Part shown: positions 1-8,654 of the stretch, in pieces
How the letters are laid out: every line of letters begins with the position of its first letter
How positions within the stretch are numbered: the first letter of the stretch is position 1
NCBI GenBank assembly: GCA_030042035.1
Contig: JASIAN010000155.1
Span: 1-35,261, forward strand
Direction of reading: 5' to 3'
DNA: 35,261 nt
Source of the DNA: Alphaproteobacteria bacterium
GTDB taxonomy: Bacteria; Pseudomonadota; Alphaproteobacteria; ATCC43930; CGMCC-115725
Program-made: the position numbers and the translations under genes
Notes under the pieces: model-generated
Database searches by the model: none
Seen by the model: the letters and a program-made list of their open reading frames with translations, nothing else
Told to the model about the DNA's origin: nothing

Positions 1-855
1 ATGGCCGAGCCGGGTCCAGCCCAGCACCTGCGGCCGCGCCGGGTCGCCGGCGAGCAGCGCTTCGATCGCCGTTCGCACGCGCTCGCGCGGCCGGCGGCCC
101 TCGAGGGCGGCGAAATCGACGATGATGCCGCCGCCGAGCTGGCGCAGCCGCAGCTGACGCGCGAGCGCCGCCGCCGCTTCGAGGTTCGCCGCCATCATGT
201 TGCGCTCGGCCGCACCCGCTTCCGGCGTGCCGGTATCGACATCGATCAGCACCGCCGCCTGCGTCTCGTCGATCGAGAGGCGGCCGCCGCCGGGCAGCGC
301 GAGTGCCGGCGCCAGCGCCGCGTCGAACAGCGCATCGAGATCGAGCGGCCAGTCGGGCGGCCCGGCATGCGCGGCCTCGGCATCCGGAAAGGCCTCTCGC
401 AATTCAGGCAGCACGGCCGCATCGTCAGCCAGAATGCGGTCCGGCGCGGCGGGCAGGCGCAGCGCCAAGGATGCGGCAAACCCCGGCGGCGGATCGAGCA
501 GCGCCGGCGGGTTGAGCCGGGCAGCGCGCGCGGCCAGCGCTGCGAGGCGCGCTTCGGGAATGCGCTCGGACAACAGCGCGCCCTTGCCGCGCTGCGCCTC
601 GCGGCGCACCTCGGCGATAACGCGGGCGCCGTCATCGAGCGGCCGGCCGAGCGGCAGAAAGCCGGGCCGCTCGGCACCGATATCGACGAGCGCCGCGCCA
701 AGCCCCGCGACCAGCCGCACGACGCGGCCGACATGCAGGCTGCCGGGCGGCGGGCTGTCGCCGCGTTCGACATGGAGTTCGACCGCGGCGCCGTCTTCGA
801 ACCAGGCGGCGCGCCATTCGCCGGGGCCGGCGGCGATCACGAGGTCGCGGCGCAA
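1..855 (-). CDS. rng: Ribonuclease E/G family protein (3' end beyond window)
   Basis: Endoribonuclease of the RNase E/G family, which acts in rRNA maturation and mRNA decay in the cytoplasm. About 285 residues are visible; the C-terminus lies outside the window. An S1-like segment (about residues 40-70, [17 protein letters not shown]) precedes the catalytic DNase I-like part. That part carries the two Mg-binding aspartates of the family, in LIDVDTG (D205) and GGGIIVDF (D247), after the LSIDETQA strand. The CPxC zinc-link expected downstream cannot be seen. It reads as the short RNase G-like form, because no long acidic insert is present. The start is uncertain. TTG at 855 gives an N-terminus [14 protein letters not shown] typical of alphaproteobacterial homologues and overlaps maf by 19 nt. 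GTG at 840 would form a GTGA overlap with the maf stop. Last visible gene of the murA-his-maf operon. Confidence 0.88.
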   Translation of the reverse strand, partial: MRRDLVIAAGPGEWRAAWFEDGAAVELHVERGDSPPPGSLHVGRVVRLVAGLGAALVDIGAERPGFLPLGRPLDDGARVIAEVRREAQRGKGALLSERIPEARLAALAARAARLNPPALLDPPPGFAASLALRLPAAPDRILADDAAVLPELREAFPDAEAAHAGPPDWPLDLDALFDAALAPALALPGGGRLSIDETQAAVLIDVDTGTPEAGAAERNMMAANLEAAAALARQLRLRQLGGGIIVDFAALEGRRPRERVRTAIEALLAGDPARPQVLGWTRLGH

Positions 856-1430
856 TGCGGGTAAAAGCCGCGGCTGGCGAGGAGCTGCGCGACCTCGAAC
901 AGCGGCAGCCCGACGACATTCGAATAAGAGCCCGAGAGCCAGGACACAAAGGCGGCGGCGCGGCCCTGGATCGCGTAGCCGCCGGCCTTGCCACGCCACT
1001 CGCCGCTTTTGAGATAGGCGGCGATCTCGTCCGCGGCGAGGCGCTTCATCGCGACCCGGCTTTCGATGCGGCGGATCGCGATGCGCCCATCCGGCGCGAT
1101 CAGCGCGACGCCGCCATAAACGCGGTGTCGCCGGCCCGACAACAGCTCGAGGCAGCCTCGCGCGGTCGCCTCATCCTCGGCCTTCGGCAGGATGCGGCGG
1201 CCGCAGGCAACGACAGTATCGGCAGCGAGGATGAAGGCGCCGGGATGGCGCGCCGCCACCGCGCGCGCCTTCGCTTCGGCGAGCCGCACGACATGCGGCG
1301 CCGGCAATTCGCCCGGAAGCGGCGTCTCGTCGATGTCGGCCGGCGCGATCGCATCCGGCTCGATGCCGATCTGCCGCAACAGGTCGAGCCGGCGGGGCGA
1401 CGCCGAGGCCAACACCAGCGGCGCGGTCAC
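837..1430 (-). CDS. maf: Maf-family nucleotide pyrophosphatase (dTTP/UTP type)
   Basis: Nucleoside triphosphate pyrophosphatase that hydrolyses non-canonical or excess nucleotides; formerly called septum-formation inhibitor. The protein has 197 residues, normal for Maf. The N-terminal nucleotide-binding loop LASASPRR, the AADTVV strand with its catalytic Asp, VYGGVAL, and KAGGYAIQG followed by [11 protein letters not shown] are all visible. The AIQG...GSY...VVGLPL form resembles the YhdE (dTTP/UTP) subgroup rather than the YceF (m7GTP) subgroup. GTG at 1430 was chosen as start because it overlaps the upstream stop as GTGA and places [10 protein letters not shown] four residues in. A longer reading to 1484 would add a low-complexity extension inside the upstream gene. 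It is co-transcribed with UPF0262 upstream and rng downstream. Confidence 0.93.
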   Translation of the reverse strand: MTAPLVLASASPRRLDLLRQIGIEPDAIAPADIDETPLPGELPAPHVVRLAEAKARAVAARHPGAFILAADTVVACGRRILPKAEDEATARGCLELLSGRRHRVYGGVALIAPDGRIAIRRIESRVAMKRLAADEIAAYLKSGEWRGKAGGYAIQGRAAAFVSWLSGSYSNVVGLPLFEVAQLLASRGFYPHCAATS

Positions 1431-1936
1431 GAGCGCGGATGCGGCCCCAGCCCGTGCGCCGAGGCCTTCAGATGCAGGACGCAAATCAGCGTGAACAGAC
1501 GCCGCGCGGTGTCGCGGTCGATCGCCACCTTGCCGGCCAGCCGCTGCTGCAGCAGTTCGGCGCCCTCGTCGTGCAGGCCGCGGCGACCCATGTCGATCGC
1601 CTCGACGCGGCCAAGATTGGCGCCGCGCAATGCCTTCGCGTAGCTCTCGCAGACGAGGAAATAATCCTTGATGATGCGGGCAAACGGCCGCAGCGGCAGC
1701 GTGATCGTCTCGCCTGCGCGGCTCGCGACCGATTGGATTTCCATCGCCAGCCGGCCGTCGCAGGTCGCCAGCTGCACGCGAAACGGCCCGGCCAGCCCGG
1801 AGGCGGGCGCGAAGTGATTGTCGTGCAGGAGATCGGCGATCGCCGCGGCGCGCTCGCGTTCGATCTCGGGACTGCGGCGGATCACGGTGCGCTCGTCGAG
1901 CGCGATGTCGGCGATGCGCTGCACCGCGTCAGTCAT
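1427..1936 (-). CDS. UPF0262 family protein, function unknown
   Basis: A 169-residue soluble protein recognised as UPF0262, a family known mainly from Alphaproteobacteria and commonly found beside hisD. Its biochemical role is not established. It begins [18 protein letters not shown], followed by the family-typical [14 protein letters not shown] and LLHDNHFAP stretches and a conserved centre ([17 protein letters not shown]). There is no signal peptide or membrane helix. The ATG at 1936 lies 8 nt inside the end of hisD, and its stop overlaps the GTG of maf, so translation is probably coupled to both neighbours. The helical, charge-rich sequence gives no catalytic motif. Confidence 0.88.
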   Translation of the reverse strand: MTDAVQRIADIALDERTVIRRSPEIERERAAAIADLLHDNHFAPASGLAGPFRVQLATCDGRLAMEIQSVASRAGETITLPLRPFARIIKDYFLVCESYAKALRGANLGRVEAIDMGRRGLHDEGAELLQQRLAGKVAIDRDTARRLFTLICVLHLKASAHGLGPHPRS

Positions 1937-3227
1937 GCCGGTCGAGCCTCAGCGCCAGCGACAGCGCGTGCGCGTCAAGGCCTTCGGCTTCCGCCAGCCG
2001 GATCGCGGCGGGGGCGAGCGCGGCGAGGCTTCTTTCGTTGCAGGCGACCAGCGTCGTGCGCTTCATGAAGTCCAGCACGCCGAGGCCCGAGGCAAACCGC
2101 GCGCTGCGAGCCGTCGGCAGCACGTGGTTGGGGCCGGCGATGTAGTCGCCGATCGCTTCGGGCGTATGGCGTCCAAGAAAGATCGCGCCGGCGTGGCGGA
2201 TCTGCTGCGCGATGCTGTCGGCCTCGGCAATCGCCAATTCGCAATGCTCGGGGGCGATGCGGTCGATCAGCGGAACTGCCTCGGCCCAATCGGCGACGAC
2301 GATGATCGCACCGTTGTCGCGCCAGCTCGCCTGTGCGATCTCGCTGCGCGGCAGATGCTGCAGATGGCGCGCGACCGCGTGCTCGACATCGGCCGCGAAC
2401 GCGTCGTCGTCGGTGATCAGCATCGCCTGCGCCGCGGTGTCGTGCTCGGCCTGCGAGAGCAGATCGGCGGCGATCCATGTTGGGTCGTTGGCGCGATCGG
2501 CGAGCACGAGAATTTCCGACGGGCCGGCGATCATGTCGATGCCGACCGTGCCGAACAGGCGCCGCTTGGCCGCCGCGACATAGGCGTTGCCCGGCCCGAC
2601 GATCTTGTCGACCGGCGCGATCGTCGCGGTGCCGTAAGCCAGCGCCGCCACCGCCTGCGCCCCGCCGACCCGGTAGATTTCGTCGATGCCGGCGAGCCGG
2701 GCGGCCGCCAGCACGAGCGGGTTCAGCGCGCCATCCGGCGTCGGCACGACCATGACGAGACGCTCGACGCCGGCGACCTTCGCCGGGATCGCGTTCATCA
2801 GCACCGACGATGGATAGGCAGCGGTGCCGCCGGGCACATAAAGGCCGGCGGCGGCGAGCGGGCGCCAGCGCTGGGCGAGCCGCACGCCCGCCGCATCGAC
2901 GTAATCGATGCCCTGCGGCAACTGCCGGCGATGGAAGCTCTCGATCCGTTCGGCCGCCAGGTGCAAGGCCGCGAGCGTTTCCGGTTCGACATGCGCGGCT
3001 CCGGCCGCGATCGCGGCGGGCGACACGCGAAGCTGGTCGATGGTGAGCGCAGCGCGATCGAAGCGGCTCGTATAGTCGATGAGCGCCGCATCGCCGCGCG
3101 CCCGCACGTCGTCGATGATCGCCGCAACCACCGCATCAACGTCGGCGGCGCTCTCGCGTTTCATCGCCAGGAGCGCGCAAAACGCCGCTTCGAAGCCGGA
3201 ATCGCGGGTCTTCAGGATGGCCGTCAT
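1929..3227 (-). CDS. hisD: Histidinol dehydrogenase
   Basis: Zn-dependent NAD enzyme that oxidises L-histidinol to L-histidine in the last two steps of histidine synthesis. It has 432 residues, the normal length. Visible family features are YVPGGTAAYPSSVLMNAIPA, GGAQAVAALAYGT, KIVGPGNAYVAAAKR and the NAD-binding IDMIAGPSEILVLAD. Zinc ligands sit in LLSQAEHD (Gln and His), DYIAGPNHVLPT (Asp) and the C-terminal LDAHALSL (His). The catalytic Glu-His pair is in IAPEHCEL. The ATG at 3227 follows the hisG stop by one base, and the C-terminus overlaps UPF0262 by 8 nt. Confidence 0.97.
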   Translation of the reverse strand: MTAILKTRDSGFEAAFCALLAMKRESAADVDAVVAAIIDDVRARGDAALIDYTSRFDRAALTIDQLRVSPAAIAAGAAHVEPETLAALHLAAERIESFHRRQLPQGIDYVDAAGVRLAQRWRPLAAAGLYVPGGTAAYPSSVLMNAIPAKVAGVERLVMVVPTPDGALNPLVLAAARLAGIDEIYRVGGAQAVAALAYGTATIAPVDKIVGPGNAYVAAAKRRLFGTVGIDMIAGPSEILVLADRANDPTWIAADLLSQAEHDTAAQAMLITDDDAFAADVEHAVARHLQHLPRSEIAQASWRDNGAIIVVADWAEAVPLIDRIAPEHCELAIAEADSIAQQIRHAGAIFLGRHTPEAIGDYIAGPNHVLPTARSARFASGLGVLDFMKRTTLVACNERSLAALAPAAIRLAEAEGLDAHALSLALRLDRHD

Positions 3228-3228
3228 C

Positions 3229-3948
3229 TTATCCCTGGGCGGCCTCGGCGCGCTGTCGGCCGCGGTCGCCGACCGCCGCCCGAAAGCGCTCGATCCATTG
3301 CCCGATCTCCTCCGGTCGCGTCTTCAGCGCCGGGCGGTTGACGATGAGCCGCGAGCTGATATCGGCGATGCGCTCCAGTTCGACAAGGCCGTTCGCTTTC
3401 AGCGTCGCGCCGGTCTGTACCAGATCGACGATATGGCGGCATACGCCCAAGAGCGGCGCCAGCTCGATGGCGCCGTTCAGCTTGATGCATTCGGCCTGAA
3501 CGCCGCGCTCGGCAAAATGGCGACGGGTGATTTCCGGGTATTTGGTCGCAATGCGCAGATGGCTCCAGCTGCGAGGATCCTCACTCTGGGCCCAATCTGC
3601 CGGCACCGCGACCGCCATTCGGCAATGCCCGACATCGAGGTCGAGCGGCGCGTAAATCTCGGAATAGTCGAATTCCATCAAGACGTCGTTGCCGGCGACG
3701 CCGAGCTGGGCGGCGCCAAACGCGACAAAGGTCGCGACGTCGAAGCTGCGCACGCGGATCAGGTCGAGGCGCGGATCGGCGGTCGCGAACCGCAGCTGGC
3801 GGCTCTGCGGGTCGTTGAACGCCGGCTCGGGCACGATACCGATGCGCCGCAGCAATGGCATGACCTCGCCGAGAATGCGCCCGTTCGGCAGCGCCATGAC
3901 AAGGCGTTCCGTTCCGATCTGCGGGGGGTCGATGCCCAGCGCCGTCAT
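3229..3948 (-). CDS. hisG: ATP phosphoribosyltransferase, short form
   Basis: First enzyme of histidine synthesis, condensing ATP and PRPP. The 239-residue product contains the two periplasmic-binding-like lobes ([10 protein letters not shown] near the start, [19 protein letters not shown]) and the PRPP-binding loop [14 protein letters not shown]. It ends soon after, so the C-terminal histidine-sensing domain of long HisG is missing. Short HisG proteins of this type normally need the regulatory partner HisZ, which is not in the window. ATG at 3948 was chosen because it overlaps the DUF2948 stop as ATGA. An in-frame start at 3993 would add 15 residues inside the upstream gene. Confidence 0.95.
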   Translation of the reverse strand: MTALGIDPPQIGTERLVMALPNGRILGEVMPLLRRIGIVPEPAFNDPQSRQLRFATADPRLDLIRVRSFDVATFVAFGAAQLGVAGNDVLMEFDYSEIYAPLDLDVGHCRMAVAVPADWAQSEDPRSWSHLRIATKYPEITRRHFAERGVQAECIKLNGAIELAPLLGVCRHIVDLVQTGATLKANGLVELERIADISSRLIVNRPALKTRPEEIGQWIERFRAAVGDRGRQRAEAAQG

Positions 3949-4418
3949 GGGACCTCGTCCAGGGCATGGCCGGGCTGCCGCAACGTCGGCCACCGCTCAC
4001 CGAAATCGCGGGCGCGACAACGGATGGCGGCGGCGAGCAGCCGGATCGTCGCGCCGCCGGCGAATTCGAGATCGATCATCGTTCCCGCACCGACGGGCCT
4101 TGCCCTGATTGTCAACAGCGACAAAATCCGTCCTTCCTCTCTGCGCTGAAAGCCGCGATAGGCGACACCGGTGACGCCTTCGAACGCGATCAGGCACAAC
4201 GTGCGCGCGTACGGCGCCGCCGCACCCGCGCCGCCGCCTTCCCAGCAAAACCGGTTGGCGGCCGCGACAAATGTACCGGCCCCCTCATCATAGGCAAGAT
4301 CGCGCACGGCAACGAGCGCATCCTGGAGACAGGCCGAAAGGACGGCCAAGTCTTCGGCATCCTCGGCGCGCAGCCGCAGCCCTTGCGGGGATGCAGCTGG
4401 CCGCGCACCCGGCTGCAT
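3945..4418 (-). CDS. DUF2948 family protein
   Basis: A 157-residue protein recognised as DUF2948, a family of unknown function found in Alphaproteobacteria between murA and hisG. Visible family-like stretches are [21 protein letters not shown] near the N-terminus, [34 protein letters not shown] and the C-terminal strand [17 protein letters not shown]. There is no signal peptide, membrane helix or obvious catalytic motif. The start ATG at 4418 shares one base with the murA stop (TAATG), and the stop overlaps hisG as ATGA. It is therefore almost certainly translated with both. Confidence 0.86.
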   Translation of the reverse strand: MQPGARPAASPQGLRLRAEDAEDLAVLSACLQDALVAVRDLAYDEGAGTFVAAANRFCWEGGGAGAAAPYARTLCLIAFEGVTGVAYRGFQRREEGRILSLLTIRARPVGAGTMIDLEFAGGATIRLLAAAIRCRARDFGERWPTLRQPGHALDEVP

Positions 4419-5683
4419 TAATCGCGCAGCCTTTCGATGCGCGCGCCGCAGGCCGACAGCTTCGCTTCGATCCGTTCGTAACCGCGGTCGAGATGATAGA
4501 CCCGGTTGACGACGGTCTCGCCGACGGCGACGAGCCCGGCCAGCACCAGCGACACCGAGGCGCGCAGATCGGTCGCCATGACCGGCGCGCCCATCAGCCG
4601 CGGCACGCCGCGCACCAGTGCCGAGGCGCCGTGCACGGTGATGTTGGCGCCCATCCGCGCCAGCTCCGGCACATGCATAAAGCGATTTTCGAAGATCGTC
4701 TCGGTGATCATCGAGGCGCCTTCGGCGACCGTCATCAGCGCCATGACCTGCGCCTGCAAATCGGTCGGGAAGCCGGGATACGGCTCGGTCATCAAATCGA
4801 TGCCGGCGAGGCGGCCGTTGCGGCGGCTGACCGTAATGCCGTCGGCCGCCTCGCTGACGCACACCCCGGCCGCGTCCAGCGCGCGGCGCACGGCATCGAC
4901 ATGATCAAGCCGGCCGCCGTGGAGCCGCAGCTCGCCGCCGGTCGCCGCGGCCGCCATCATATAAGTGCCGGTTTCGATGCGGTCGGGGATGACGCTGTGG
5001 CTGGCGCCGTGCAACGCCGCAACGCCGCGGATCGTCAGGCGGTCGCTGCCGATGCCGCTGATCTCGGCTCCCATCGCGTTGAGGCAATGGGCGAGATCGG
5101 TGATCTCGGGCTCGCGGGCGGCATTGATGAGCCGGGTTTCGCCCGCTGCCAGCGTCGCCGCCATCAACAGGTTCTCGGTGGCGCCGACCGAGACGGAGGG
5201 GAACACGATCTCGGCGCCTTTCAGCCCATTGCGCGCATGCGCCTCGATATAGCCGCCATTCAGTTCGACCGTGGCACCGAGCCGCTGCAGCCCCGCGATA
5301 TGCAGATCGACCGGCCGCGTGCCGATGGCACAGCCGCCCGGCAGCGACACGCGGGCGCGGCCGCAGCGGGCGATAAGCGGCCCGAGAACCAGCACTGAAG
5401 CGCGCATTTTGCGCACCAGATCGTAGGGCGCGGTCGTCGAGGCGATGCGCCGGGCCGACAGTGCGAGGGCGCCCTGCCCGCCGGCCGCCTCGATCGCGAC
5501 GCCGTGCTGCATCAGCAGCTGCGCCATCGTGCGCACATCGGCGAGATCCGGCAGGTTGCGCAGCGTCAGCGGCTCGCCGGAAAGCAGGCTCGCCGCCATC
5601 AGCGGCAGCGCCGCGTTCTTGGCGCCGCCGATCGTGATCGTGCCCGAAAGCGGCACGCCGCCGCGGATCAGAATACGGTCCAT
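4418..5683 (-). CDS. murA: UDP-N-acetylglucosamine 1-carboxyvinyltransferase
   Basis: Commits UDP-GlcNAc to peptidoglycan synthesis by transfer of enolpyruvate from PEP; cytoplasmic. It has 421 residues, the usual length. The N-terminus carries the Lys-Asn pair in GGAKNAALP. The catalytic loop is [15 protein letters not shown] with the Cys targeted by fosfomycin. The general base Asp is in FPTDLQAQ, the PEP-binding Arg in [15 protein letters not shown], and GYERIEAKL closes the fold. The gene leads the his/maf/rng run and shares one base with the DUF2948 start. A small basic-protein gene lies 49 nt upstream on the same strand. Confidence 0.97.
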   Translation of the reverse strand: MDRILIRGGVPLSGTITIGGAKNAALPLMAASLLSGEPLTLRNLPDLADVRTMAQLLMQHGVAIEAAGGQGALALSARRIASTTAPYDLVRKMRASVLVLGPLIARCGRARVSLPGGCAIGTRPVDLHIAGLQRLGATVELNGGYIEAHARNGLKGAEIVFPSVSVGATENLLMAATLAAGETRLINAAREPEITDLAHCLNAMGAEISGIGSDRLTIRGVAALHGASHSVIPDRIETGTYMMAAAATGGELRLHGGRLDHVDAVRRALDAAGVCVSEAADGITVSRRNGRLAGIDLMTEPYPGFPTDLQAQVMALMTVAEGASMITETIFENRFMHVPELARMGANITVHGASALVRGVPRLMGAPVMATDLRASVSLVLAGLVAVGETVVNRVYHLDRGYERIEAKLSACGARIERLRD

Positions 5684-5732
5684 GCGGATGCTCCGGAGGG
5701 CGCTTGTCGCGTCGCGCGATGGCGCCGCCTCG

Positions 5733-5945
5733 CTAGTCGTTCCGGTGGGTTTTATGCGAGAGTTCGGCGGTGCTCAAGTCCGGGACCGGCGCCGCGGGCG
5801 CCGCCGGTGCGGCGCTGCGGTCGGCGAGCGCCGCGCGCGCGTTCGCCTGCGCCTTGCGGCGCCGCAGATTATCGCGCAACGCCTGTGCCCGCCGCTGATT
5901 TTTCAGCGCGGGCGCAGGTCCTTTGGCGGCGCCCGGGTCGGCCAT
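5733..5945 (-). CDS. Small basic protein upstream of murA, function unknown
   Basis: A 70-residue ORF beginning [20 protein letters not shown], with a strongly basic helix-like core ([16 protein letters not shown]), an Ala/Pro-rich linker and the tail LSHKTHRND. The R/K-rich RENLxRRKAQ-type core resembles short conserved alphaproteobacterial hypothetical proteins found next to murA. The stop lies 49 nt before the murA start on the same strand, so it could be the first gene of the operon. There is no signal peptide. The low-complexity tail argues for caution. A nucleic-acid or ribosome-contact role would be a guess from charge only. Confidence 0.55.
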   Translation of the reverse strand: MADPGAAKGPAPALKNQRRAQALRDNLRRRKAQANARAALADRSAAPAAPAAPVPDLSTAELSHKTHRND

Positions 5946-6124
5946 CGCGGAGGGATGGCGCCGCCCGGCCGGGTTGTCAAGCGCGGCGGCGTGGTGACGT
6001 GGCGACCCGCTGGCGGACCATGACGGCGAGAATCATCGCGATCGCGGCAGCATCGCCGCTGCCGGCGCGGCCCCGCCGGTTGCCAAGCAGCGGGGCCTCG
6101 TGTATTTCCGCCGCCGCAGCTGCT

Positions 6125-6199
<75 letters not shown>

Positions 6200-6601
6200 G
6201 GCTCGCCCGCCCGCCGCGACAACGGCGGCATTGCTGCGCGGCTGAGCAGAGACAGTCGTTCAGAGGAGCGTCGCGAGATACCCGATCGCGGCGTGGTCCG
6301 CCGATGTCGCTGGCCGAATCGCGAGCATTGACTCGGCCCGCGGAAGCTGTCATCTGCTAGAGTATGCGCCAGATACCCGGCGCCCCGCCGCCAGGGCTGC
6401 GCTGGGATGGGAGAACGCCATGCCAGGTCGTGGACAGTCGATGCCTTTCGGCGAGGCGTCCCAAAACGGGAGGGTCGGCGCCGTGAGCGCGGCCGATGCT
6501 GCCGTCCAGGCGTTTCCGGCGGCGTGAGCTTGCGCGGCGGGTAGAGCGTTTTTTACGATAGATCAGGTTCCCCGACCGGGCAGCAGAGCCGAGAGGAAAT
6601 T
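6200..6601. other. Intergenic region between tRNA-Thr and the ABC importer
   Basis: About 400 nt without a convincing protein gene. It holds a GC hairpin at 6211-6228 just after the tRNA, a TTGACT box at 6328-6333 with no well-spaced -10, and a 35-codon ORF (6420-6527). That ORF is preceded by a purine-rich stretch (GGGATGGGAGAAC) and could be a leader peptide. A better-spaced promoter candidate lies at 6530-6559. No integrase remnant and no repeat of the tRNA 3' end is seen. Confidence 0.5.
6530..6559 (+). promoter_or_regulatory. Candidate promoter of the ABC permease operon
   Basis: TTGCGC (6530-6535) and TACGAT (6554-6559) are separated by 18 nt. They would start transcription about 35 nt before the first permease ATG. 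The -10 keeps the key T-A...A-T bases, but the -35 matches only TTG. It is assigned on position and spacing alone. Confidence 0.28.
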
Positions 6602-7531
6602 ATGGCTGACGGCACAACCGTTCTCCCCACCATTCAAACGGCGGCCGGCCGGGCGGTCGTAGCCCGGCCGCGCAGCCGGTTTTGGCGCGGCCATCTGCAG
6701 GGCTCGGAATATGCCTGGGCGGTGGCGTTTCTGTTGCCCTATATCGCAATCTTCTTGCTGTTCGTGCTCTACCCCATCTGTTTTGGCTTTTGGATGGGCA
6801 GCGAGCCGGGCCTCTACCCCACGTTGTTTTCCGACCCGATCTATCAGAGCACGGTTGTCAACACGCTCCTCTACCTGCTGATCGATGTGAATCTGGAAGT
6901 CGGCTTGGCGTTCCTGATTTCCGGCTTTTTCATGCGCAAGGGCTGGTGGGTCAAGGCCCTGCTGATGATCTGGGTGCTGCCGTGGGCCACTCCCGAAATG
7001 CCGGCCTACATCTCGATCCATTGGATGATGAACGGCGAGTATGGCTTCCTCAACTCGGCGCTGTGGAGCTTCTTCCACATAAACGGTCCGGATTGGCTGA
7101 CGACGCGGTGGCTGGCGTTCGGCTCAATGGTGGCAGCGCATTTGTGGAAGAACGTGCCATTCTGGACCATCATCATGCTTGCCGGCCGCATGGCCATCCC
7201 GACCGAGATCCATGACGCGGCCAAGGTCGACGGCGCCACCGGCCTCCGCCACTTCTGGCACATCACGGTGCCGATGCTGGGCAACCTCTATTTGGTTGCG
7301 ACCCTCCTGCTGACGATCTTCCTGGTCGGCGATTTCAACACCAATTACTTCGTGACCGGCGGCGGCCCGGCGATGTCAACCTATGTGCTTGCGACGCTGG
7401 GTGTGCGCGATGCCTTTGAGATTGCGCAGCCGCGCCTCGGCGTCGCAGCCGTGATGTCGGCGTTGCCGCTGATCGTCCCGCTGGTCTTTGTCCTCATGCG
7501 CAAACTGCGGACCGCACAGGTGGAGCTATGA
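6602..7531 (+). CDS. Carbohydrate ABC transporter permease (MalF/UgpA type)
   Basis: Inner-membrane permease subunit of an ABC importer, 309 residues. A cytoplasmic N-terminal tail of about 35 residues is followed by six predicted helices, the first in WAVAFLLPYIAIFLLFVLYP. The EAA loop that docks the ATPase is visible as EIHDAAKVDGATGLRHF followed by ITVPML. The start ATG follows GAGAGGAAATT. The 3' end overlaps the second permease by 4 nt (ATGA). The substrate cannot be read from the sequence; the MalFG-like family and downstream binding proteins suggest a sugar, polyol or related compound. No ATP-binding subunit is encoded nearby. Confidence 0.92.
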   Translation: MADGTTVLPTIQTAAGRAVVARPRSRFWRGHLQGSEYAWAVAFLLPYIAIFLLFVLYPICFGFWMGSEPGLYPTLFSDPIYQSTVVNTLLYLLIDVNLEVGLAFLISGFFMRKGWWVKALLMIWVLPWATPEMPAYISIHWMMNGEYGFLNSALWSFFHINGPDWLTTRWLAFGSMVAAHLWKNVPFWTIIMLAGRMAIPTEIHDAAKVDGATGLRHFWHITVPMLGNLYLVATLLLTIFLVGDFNTNYFVTGGGPAMSTYVLATLGVRDAFEIAQPRLGVAAVMSALPLIVPLVFVLMRKLRTAQVEL

Positions 7532-8445
7532 CTGCAACAACGGGCGACATCCGCATCGGGGCGACCTCTGCGGCGCTTGACCGCGAGCGGATGCGCCGCG
7601 TCGCGCGGCGCTGGCGGATCGCCGACAGCATCGGCGCGACAGTGCTCGGGTTTGTCTTGCTGGTGTGGACGCTGACGCCGGTCTACGCGCTCGTCATGGT
7701 CTCATTCGAAGGCCACAACGACGTGTTTTCGAGCGGCGTATTCCCGGCGCATTTCTCCGCGTCCGGCTACTGGACGGTGCTGACCGAGCACTTCTGGTAC
7801 CTCGACCAATTCTGGCACCAGTTCGGCAACAGCGTCTATCTCGGCTTCGCGACGACGGCTTTGACCCTCTTGATTGCGTCGCTGACGAGTTTTTCGATCG
7901 GCCGGATGCGCATCCGCCACGGCTGGGTTCTCACCAACACGGCATTGCTGACCTATGTGATCCCGGCCTCGTTCCTGGCGATCCCGTTCTACCGGATCAT
8001 GCAGATCTACGGCATGATGAACAATCTTTGGGCCGTGATCGCCGCGCTGGTGACCTTCGCCACGCCGTATTCCATTTTCATCTTCCAGAATTATGGCACT
8101 TCGATCCCGATCGAACTCGACGAGTCGGCGCGCATCGACGGGGCGTCGCCACTGCAGATCTATATTCGTATCTATCTGCCGCTGATGGCCCCGGCGCTGG
8201 TCGCCGTTGGCACCTTCGCGCTGCTGCTGGCGTGGAACGATTACCTCTATCAGTTCCTGTTGCTGGAAGACAAATCCAGCATGACCGTTCCGGTGGCACT
8301 CGCGCAATTTCTCAACAGCGACGAGTCGCCGTGGAACTTGATGATGGCCACCGCAGTTATTTACGGTATCCCGGTGGTCGCCATCTACTACATGTTCCGC
8401 CACAAGATGACGTCGGGGTTGACGATGGGCGGCGTCAAGGGCTGA
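7528..8445 (+). CDS. Carbohydrate ABC transporter permease (MalG/UgpE type)
   Basis: Second permease of the importer, 305 residues, with six predicted helices, the first around GATVLGFVLLVWTLTPVYAL. The EAA loop reads ELDESARIDGASPLQIYIRI followed by YLPLM. The ending TSGLTMGGVKG is typical of MalG-like proteins. The ATG overlaps the first permease stop as ATGA, so the two are translationally coupled and probably form a heterodimer. A strong intrinsic terminator follows 19 nt after the stop and separates the pair from the binding-protein genes. Confidence 0.93.
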   Translation: MTATTGDIRIGATSAALDRERMRRVARRWRIADSIGATVLGFVLLVWTLTPVYALVMVSFEGHNDVFSSGVFPAHFSASGYWTVLTEHFWYLDQFWHQFGNSVYLGFATTALTLLIASLTSFSIGRMRIRHGWVLTNTALLTYVIPASFLAIPFYRIMQIYGMMNNLWAVIAALVTFATPYSIFIFQNYGTSIPIELDESARIDGASPLQIYIRIYLPLMAPALVAVGTFALLLAWNDYLYQFLLLEDKSSMTVPVALAQFLNSDESPWNLMMATAVIYGIPVVAIYYMFRHKMTSGLTMGGVKG

Positions 8446-8464
8446 GAGGTTTTTGAGACAACCG

Positions 8465-8492
8465 AAAGGGCGGGCGCGAGCCCGCCCTTTTT
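8465..8492 (+). terminator. Intrinsic terminator after the permease pair
   Basis: A perfect 11-bp stem: AAAGGGCGGGC (8465-8475) pairs with GCCCGCCCTTT (8480-8490) around a GCGA tetraloop. The T-run extends to 8492. This is the clearest terminator in the window. It lies between the permease genes and the first binding-protein gene, so the latter probably needs its own promoter or read-through. Confidence 0.88.
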
Positions 8493-8561
8493 GCGTCGGC
8501 CCCGACTGACTGCGGCGTTCTGCACCAAGGTGTTCGCCGTGTCAAATTGTCGCGAGTCGGG

Positions 8562-8590
8562 TTCTCCGGCCATGATGACGGCGCTATAGT
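8562..8590 (+). promoter_or_regulatory. Candidate promoter of the solute-binding-protein array
   Basis: TTCTCC (8562-8567) and TATAGT (8585-8590) are separated by 17 nt. The -10 matches the consensus at five of six positions; the -35 is weak. The site lies between the intrinsic terminator and the first binding-protein gene, leaving a leader of about 58 nt that ends in GGGGAAGGAAG. The location fits, but the -35 does not prove it. Confidence 0.35.
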
Positions 8591-8654
8591 GTTCACGCTG
8601 ATCCCAGCGGCCAACGCCTGGAAATCGGCGGCTATCAACGGGGGAAGGAAGCTC

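Noticed and set aside
1818-3341. 507-codon plus-strand open frame across hisD
   Set aside because: Arg/Asp-rich antisense shadow of a GC-rich gene; hisD on the other strand has complete catalytic motifs.
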